In this document: positions 59,839 through 64,000 of the stretch, piece by piece
Numbering within the stretch: the first letter of the stretch is position 1
Layout of the letters: every line of letters begins with the position of its first letter
Source of the DNA: Hyphococcus sp.
GTDB taxonomy: Bacteria > Pseudomonadota > Alphaproteobacteria > Caulobacterales > Parvularculaceae
Length of the DNA stretch: 64,000 bases
Direction: 5' to 3'
Assembly (NCBI GenBank): GCA_021776295.1
Contig: JAJFGE010000013.1
Coordinates: 1-64,000 of the forward strand
Translations under genes and position numbers: made by a program
The notes under the pieces: generated by a model
Database searches by the model: none
What the model was told of the DNA's origin: nothing
What the model saw: only the letters and a program-made list of their open reading frames with translations

Positions 59839-61040
59839 GCCACGACCTACATCTCGAAACCCAAATTGCCTGCGCTGGCGTGTCGAGCGACACCGCCCAT
59901 AACAGCGTCTCGCCGCCGCTTTATCTGTCGGCCAATTATTATTGGAACGATCCGTGCGAGAAGCCGCAATATGATTATGCGCGCTCGGGAAACCCAAACC
60001 GGGCGCAACTCGAAGAAGCGCTTGCCTCACTGGAAGGCGCGGCAAAGGGGGTCATCACCGCATCGGGCATGGCCGCGGTTGATCTGGTGTTTAATCTCGT
60101 CAATCCGGGCGAGTTGGTGCTCGCGCCGCATGATTGTTATGGCGGCACGCATCGTTTGCTGACCGCACGGGCAAAGCGCGGGCATTTTGATGTCGCGTGG
60201 GTTGATCAGAGCGACCCGGTCGCGCTTAAAGCCGCTTTTGCGCGGGCCCCGAAACTGGTCCTGATTGAAACGCCGAGCAATCCGCTCTTGCGCATCACCG
60301 ATATTCGCGCGGTTGTCGCTCTCGCCCGCGCATGCGGCGCTGTCACCGTCGCCGACAATACGTTTTTGTCGCCGGCCTTGCAGCGGCCATTGGAATTGGG
60401 CTGCGATATTGTGGTTCATTCGACAACCAAGTTTATCAATGGCCACAGCGACGTGGTTGGCGGCGCGGTGTTGGCGCGCGAGGCAAAGCTTGGCGAGGAA
60501 CTGGCCTGGTGGGCAAACTGCACCGGCGTCACTGGCGCGCCGTTTGATAGTTTTATGACCTTGCGGGGTTTGCGCACACTGTTCCCGCGTATCGAGCGCC
60601 AGCAGGCGACGGCAAGCGAAGTGGTTGAGGCGCTTGTAAAAGACCCCCGCGTCGAGAAAATTTTCTTTCCCGGTCTTGCCTCGCATCCCGGCCATGAAAT
60701 CGCCAGGGCGCAGCAAAAAGGGTTCGGTTCGATGTTCTCGGTGGAATTTGCCGCCGGCATTGATGTGTTGGAGTTGTTGCGTGGGCTGAAAATTTTCACC
60801 ATTGCCGAATCCCTTGGCGGGTTTGAAAGCCTGGTATGCGTGCCGGCGGCGATGACCCATGCGTCGATGACGCCGCAAGCGCGCGATATCGCTGGCATCT
60901 CTGATCGGCTGGTTCGGTTTTCCATCGGCCTTGAACATGGCCAAGACCTCGCACGCGATCTACTGCAAGCGCTTGACCATGCATCAGTGGCCGGCGACAA
61001 GCTTGCGTATTTTCCAAAACAGGCGACGTCATGTGTGTAA
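59835..61040 (+). CDS. metB: Cys/Met metabolism PLP enzyme (cystathionine gamma-synthase type)
   Basis: YDYARSGNPNRAQLEEALASLEGA, ASGMAAVDLVFNLV, APHDCYGGTHRL, HSTTKFINGHSDVVGG. Confidence 0.88.
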   Translation: MSHDLHLETQIACAGVSSDTAHNSVSPPLYLSANYYWNDPCEKPQYDYARSGNPNRAQLEEALASLEGAAKGVITASGMAAVDLVFNLVNPGELVLAPHDCYGGTHRLLTARAKRGHFDVAWVDQSDPVALKAAFARAPKLVLIETPSNPLLRITDIRAVVALARACGAVTVADNTFLSPALQRPLELGCDIVVHSTTKFINGHSDVVGGAVLAREAKLGEELAWWANCTGVTGAPFDSFMTLRGLRTLFPRIERQQATASEVVEALVKDPRVEKIFFPGLASHPGHEIARAQQKGFGSMFSVEFAAGIDVLELLRGLKIFTIAESLGGFESLVCVPAAMTHASMTPQARDIAGISDRLVRFSIGLEHGQDLARDLLQALDHASVAGDKLAYFPKQATSCV

Positions 61041-62059
61041 CGATTAGCGATCGGGAAATAGTCAAAAAACCTGGAGCTTCTGGCGCGCGACGGTTGCGCG
61101 TTGGCGTTGCCGGCCTCGGCATTGTTGGCGGCGGCGCAGCGCTTGAGCTGATTGGCGCGGCGGCGCGTTACGATTTGTGTGCGGTCTTGGTGCGCGACCG
61201 CGAAAAACCCCGCGCGCCAGAGTTAGACGGCGTACGAAAATACACTGATGCTGGCGTGTTCCTCAGCGAAGGTCTCGATGTCATTATTGATGCATTGCCA
61301 TGTGGTGATGCGGGACGCGTGCTGATTGAACGCGCCTTGAGGCAGGGCGTGAGCGTTGTGTCGGCGAACAAGCAGGCGGTATTCGGTTCGCTCGCCCGGT
61401 TCCATGGGCTGGCGTCGGACAACAAGGCGGCGTTTGCTTATTCTGCGTCGGTCGGCGGCGGCGCGCCGATGGTGGAAACCGTCAGACAGGCTCACAGCGT
61501 GGGCGAGATAAACTCGCTGGCCGCGATCGTGAACGGCGCCGTCAATTACATCTTGACGCTGGCCGGTTCCGGCATTTCCTTTGACGAGGCGGTAAGACGC
61601 GCGCAAGCCGCCGGCTTTGCTGAGCCTGATCCGGAAGCGGATTTATCCGGCGGCGATGCGCGGGCCAAAGCTTCCATTCTGGCGTTTGAGGCGTTTGGCG
61701 AAGAGGTTGCCGCCGATGCGATAGTAATTGAGGCGCTGGATGCTGACCGCGCGGAACATATCGTCAGGGATGGGCGCGCCTGGCGGCAATTGACAAGAAT
61801 TGAAAATCTTGGCGACGGAGTTGCCGCGAGCATCGCCTATGAATGCGTCGATGGCGACGGTTTTTTCCGCGCCGTTCGCGATGAAGGCAATGGACTGCGT
61901 GTGGTTAACGCTGTGGGCGAGGAATTTACCTGCGCCGGCAAAGGCGCCGGACGCGGCCCGACGGTCCGCAGCCTTTTTGCCGATCTTGAGGCCATCCGCG
62001 CGGCGCCCGCCGGTGGCGCACAAGAATTTTCTTTGAAAAACGCGCCGCCACTCTCATAA
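61031..62059 (+). CDS. hom: Homoserine dehydrogenase
   Basis: LRVGVAGLGIVGGGAALEL, VSVVSANKQAVFG, AFAYSASVGGGAPMVETVRQ, GAVNYIL, DPEADLSGGDARAKASILAFEAFG. Confidence 0.9.
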   Translation: MCVTISDREIVKKPGASGARRLRVGVAGLGIVGGGAALELIGAAARYDLCAVLVRDREKPRAPELDGVRKYTDAGVFLSEGLDVIIDALPCGDAGRVLIERALRQGVSVVSANKQAVFGSLARFHGLASDNKAAFAYSASVGGGAPMVETVRQAHSVGEINSLAAIVNGAVNYILTLAGSGISFDEAVRRAQAAGFAEPDPEADLSGGDARAKASILAFEAFGEEVAADAIVIEALDADRAEHIVRDGRAWRQLTRIENLGDGVAASIAYECVDGDGFFRAVRDEGNGLRVVNAVGEEFTCAGKGAGRGPTVRSLFADLEAIRAAPAGGAQEFSLKNAPPLS

Positions 62060-62068
62060 CAGTCGCCT

Positions 62069-63214
62069 ATGGAAAAGACGGTTTCACCTGATGCGGCGCA
62101 AACGCTGCGTGCGGCAACACGGATTGTCATCAAAGTCGGCTCAGCAATACTCTGCGCCGATGACGGCGCCGTGCGTGCGGCGTGGCTCGCCTCGTTGGCG
62201 GACGACATCGCAGCGTTGCGCGGTGATGGCTGCGAGGTGGTTATCGTCACCTCCGGCGCGATTGCGCTGGGGCGAAAGCGTCTCGGTCTTACCCGCGTCT
62301 TGCAGCTCGATGAAAAACAAGCCGCCTCCGCTGCTGGGCAGGCGGCATTGGCGCAAGCCTGGCAGCGCGCCTTTGACCCCCATGACACCCATATCGCGCA
62401 GCTTTTGCTAACCCTAGACGATACCGAAAACCGTCGCCGTTATCTGAATGCGCGCGCAACCTTCCGTACACTGCTGGATTTAAAAGCGCTGCCGATGGTC
62501 AACGAGAACGACACCGTCGCGACAAGCGAAATCCGCTACGGCGATAATGACCGGCTCGCCGCCCATGCTGCACAGATTGTTGAAAGCGATGTGTTGATCA
62601 TCCTTTCTGATGTTGATGGGCTTTATACGGCCGATCCGAGGAAAGATCCGGATGCGACACATATTCCAGTGGTCGAGACTATAACGCCTGAGATTGAACA
62701 ATCGGCGGCCGGGCCGAACAGAGCAGCGGGCATTGGCTCCGGCGGCATGGCCTCGAAAGTCGCGGCCGCGAAAATCGCCGGCGTCAACGGATGCGCGACG
62801 ATTATTGCCGCCGGCGGTCTCGCCAATCCGATCGCTGCGATCAGAGATGGCGCTGCGGCGACGTTATTGCGTGCGACAGGAAATCCGGAGCGCGCGCGGC
62901 GCCAATGGATTGGCGGGCGCATCAAACCGGCGGGATCGATTACGATTGACGCCGGCGCCGCGACGGCGCTGGCGGGTGGTGCAAGCTTGTTGCCGGCGGG
63001 CGTAGTTGCAGTTGCCGGGGAATTCTCGCGCGGCGATGCGGTGACCATCATTGCGCCGGGTGGCAAGGTTTTGGGGCAGGGACTGTCGGCTTATTTTTCT
63101 GACGAGATTAGAAAAATCGCTGGACGCCGGTCTGAGGAGCTGGAACAAATCCTTGGCTATCGCCGACGTCCGGCGGTAGTAGAAAAGAACGATCTGGTTT
63201 TACGAACGGAATAG
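62069..63214 (+). CDS. proB: Glutamate 5-kinase
   Basis: RIVIKVGSAILC, VTSGAIALGRKRLGL, NENDTVATSEIRYGDNDRLAAHAAQIVESDVLIILSDVDGLYTADPR, C-terminal PUA-type region. Confidence 0.95.
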   Translation: MEKTVSPDAAQTLRAATRIVIKVGSAILCADDGAVRAAWLASLADDIAALRGDGCEVVIVTSGAIALGRKRLGLTRVLQLDEKQAASAAGQAALAQAWQRAFDPHDTHIAQLLLTLDDTENRRRYLNARATFRTLLDLKALPMVNENDTVATSEIRYGDNDRLAAHAAQIVESDVLIILSDVDGLYTADPRKDPDATHIPVVETITPEIEQSAAGPNRAAGIGSGGMASKVAAAKIAGVNGCATIIAAGGLANPIAAIRDGAAATLLRATGNPERARRQWIGGRIKPAGSITIDAGAATALAGGASLLPAGVVAVAGEFSRGDAVTIIAPGGKVLGQGLSAYFSDEIRKIAGRRSEELEQILGYRRRPAVVEKNDLVLRTE

Positions 63215-63218
63215 GCTT

Positions 63219-64000
63219 GTGAACGCGCTTGATAAAAATATCTCCGTCTCCGCCTATATGAATGATATCGGCGCCAAGGCGCGCGCTGCCGCGCGGGTGA
63301 TGGCGAAGGTTCCGGGCGAGCACAAAACCGCTGCGCTGCGCGCCGCTGCGCATATCATCGCTGCGCGCAAGGATGACATTTTGGCGATCAACGCCAAAGA
63401 AGTTGAAGCGGCGATTGGGCGGGAGCAAAAAGCTTCTTTCGTCGATCGTATGACGCTGACACCGGCGCGCATCGACGACATTATCGCTGCCCTCGGCGAT
63501 ATCGCCGCGCAGGACGATCCCGTCGGCAAGGTGATGCGCAAATGGTCGCGGCCGAGCGGGCTAGCGTTTGAACGCGTGCGCACGCCGATTGGCGTCATTG
63601 CGGTGATTTATGAAAGCCGTCCGAATGTCACGGTGGATGCAGCAGCGATTGCGGTGAAAGCCGGCAACGCGGTAATCTTGCGCGGCGGTTCGGAATGTAT
63701 TGGGACGTCGAAAGCGCTTTTTGGCTGTTTGCAGGAAGGGTTGGCGGCGAACGGTTTGCCCGAAGGCGCGGCGCAATTTGTTGTAACGCCGGACCGGGCG
63801 GCGGTTGGCGCGCTGCTTTCCGGTCTTGATGGAAACATCGACTTGGTTATTCCGCGCGGCGGAAAATCGCTGATCGCGCGCGTACAGTCTGAGGCGCGCA
63901 CGCCGGTTCTCTCGCATCTCGACGGGATTTGCCATATCTACATTGATCGCGATGCAGAGCTAGGCAAAGCCGTCGATATCACGCTTAATTCCAAGATGCG
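63219..64000 (+). CDS. proA: Glutamate-5-semialdehyde dehydrogenase (gamma-glutamyl phosphate reductase), 3' truncated by window edge
   Basis: My translation from GTG 63219: VNALDKNISVSAYMNDIGAKARAAARVMAK...RTPIGVIAVIYESRPNVTVDAAAIAVKAGNAVILRGGSE...VIPRGGKSLIARVQSEARTPVLSHLDGICHIYID. Not in the ORF track because it runs off the edge. Confidence 0.95.
   Translation, partial: MNALDKNISVSAYMNDIGAKARAAARVMAKVPGEHKTAALRAAAHIIAARKDDILAINAKEVEAAIGREQKASFVDRMTLTPARIDDIIAALGDIAAQDDPVGKVMRKWSRPSGLAFERVRTPIGVIAVIYESRPNVTVDAAAIAVKAGNAVILRGGSECIGTSKALFGCLQEGLAANGLPEGAAQFVVTPDRAAVGALLSGLDGNIDLVIPRGGKSLIARVQSEARTPVLSHLDGICHIYIDRDAELGKAVDITLNSKM

Noticed and set aside
60027-60944. 305-aa minus ORF opposite metB
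   Set aside because: Shadow ORF from codon bias; metB on the + strand is clear.
1-64000. CRISPR array, IS transposase, integrase, prophage, toxin-antitoxin or known defence genes
   Set aside because: Read through the ORF list and intergenic regions; no regularly spaced repeats, transposase/integrase motifs or defence-type domains recognised.

Overview
The window is a gene-dense, GC-rich chromosomal segment that looks alphaproteobacterial, judging by the SciP/DUF1153 protein, the gene neighbourhoods and the dispersed palindromes. Most of it is recognisable housekeeping or metabolic sequence. In order it carries: a Tat-type kelch protein (cut at the left edge) and a Cu/Zn SOD lipoprotein; gyrA-coaD-two cyclophilins; an enoyl-CoA hydratase; divergent ZIP and CDF metal transporters; an O-antigen-ligase-like protein; a co-oriented P1 peptidase / dual ATPase / permease / fused SBP-permease / TonB-receptor run; hutUHI with divergent hutG; an FlhF-like GTPase and sciP; an ArsR-SRPBCC pair; mnmA; a tRNA(CAU); an ECF sigma / metal-sensor / EF-hand locus; moaA-moaD-moaE-moaB-moaC-moeA-mobA; a PiT-like transporter with a phosphate-type porin; a prepilin peptidase; adhC-GNAT-fghA and a PrnB/DUF1864-like protein; glnK-amtB-gltD-gltB; an aminotransferase; and a SAM-I-type riboswitch in front of metX-metB-hom-proB-proA (proA cut at the right edge). 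I see no CRISPR array, IS element, prophage or clear defence island. The best leads are: (1) a 59-aa secreted two-cysteine peptide absent from the ORF track, beside a perfect tandem Pho-box-like repeat in the PiT/porin neighbourhood; (2) a TonB receptor + natural SBP-permease fusion + dual ATPase + P1 aminopeptidase run that could be a complete peptide uptake and processing pathway; (3) an ECF/membrane protein/metal-sensor locus headed by an EF-hand protein; (4) a PrnB-like (IDO/TDO superfamily) protein after the formaldehyde-detoxification genes; (5) several operator-like palindromes (ZIP/CDF, ArsR, glnK) and a CtrA-like box at sciP; (6) dispersed palindromes, one of which supplies the hutH stop codon. 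All family calls were made by eye from the translations. No database search was run.
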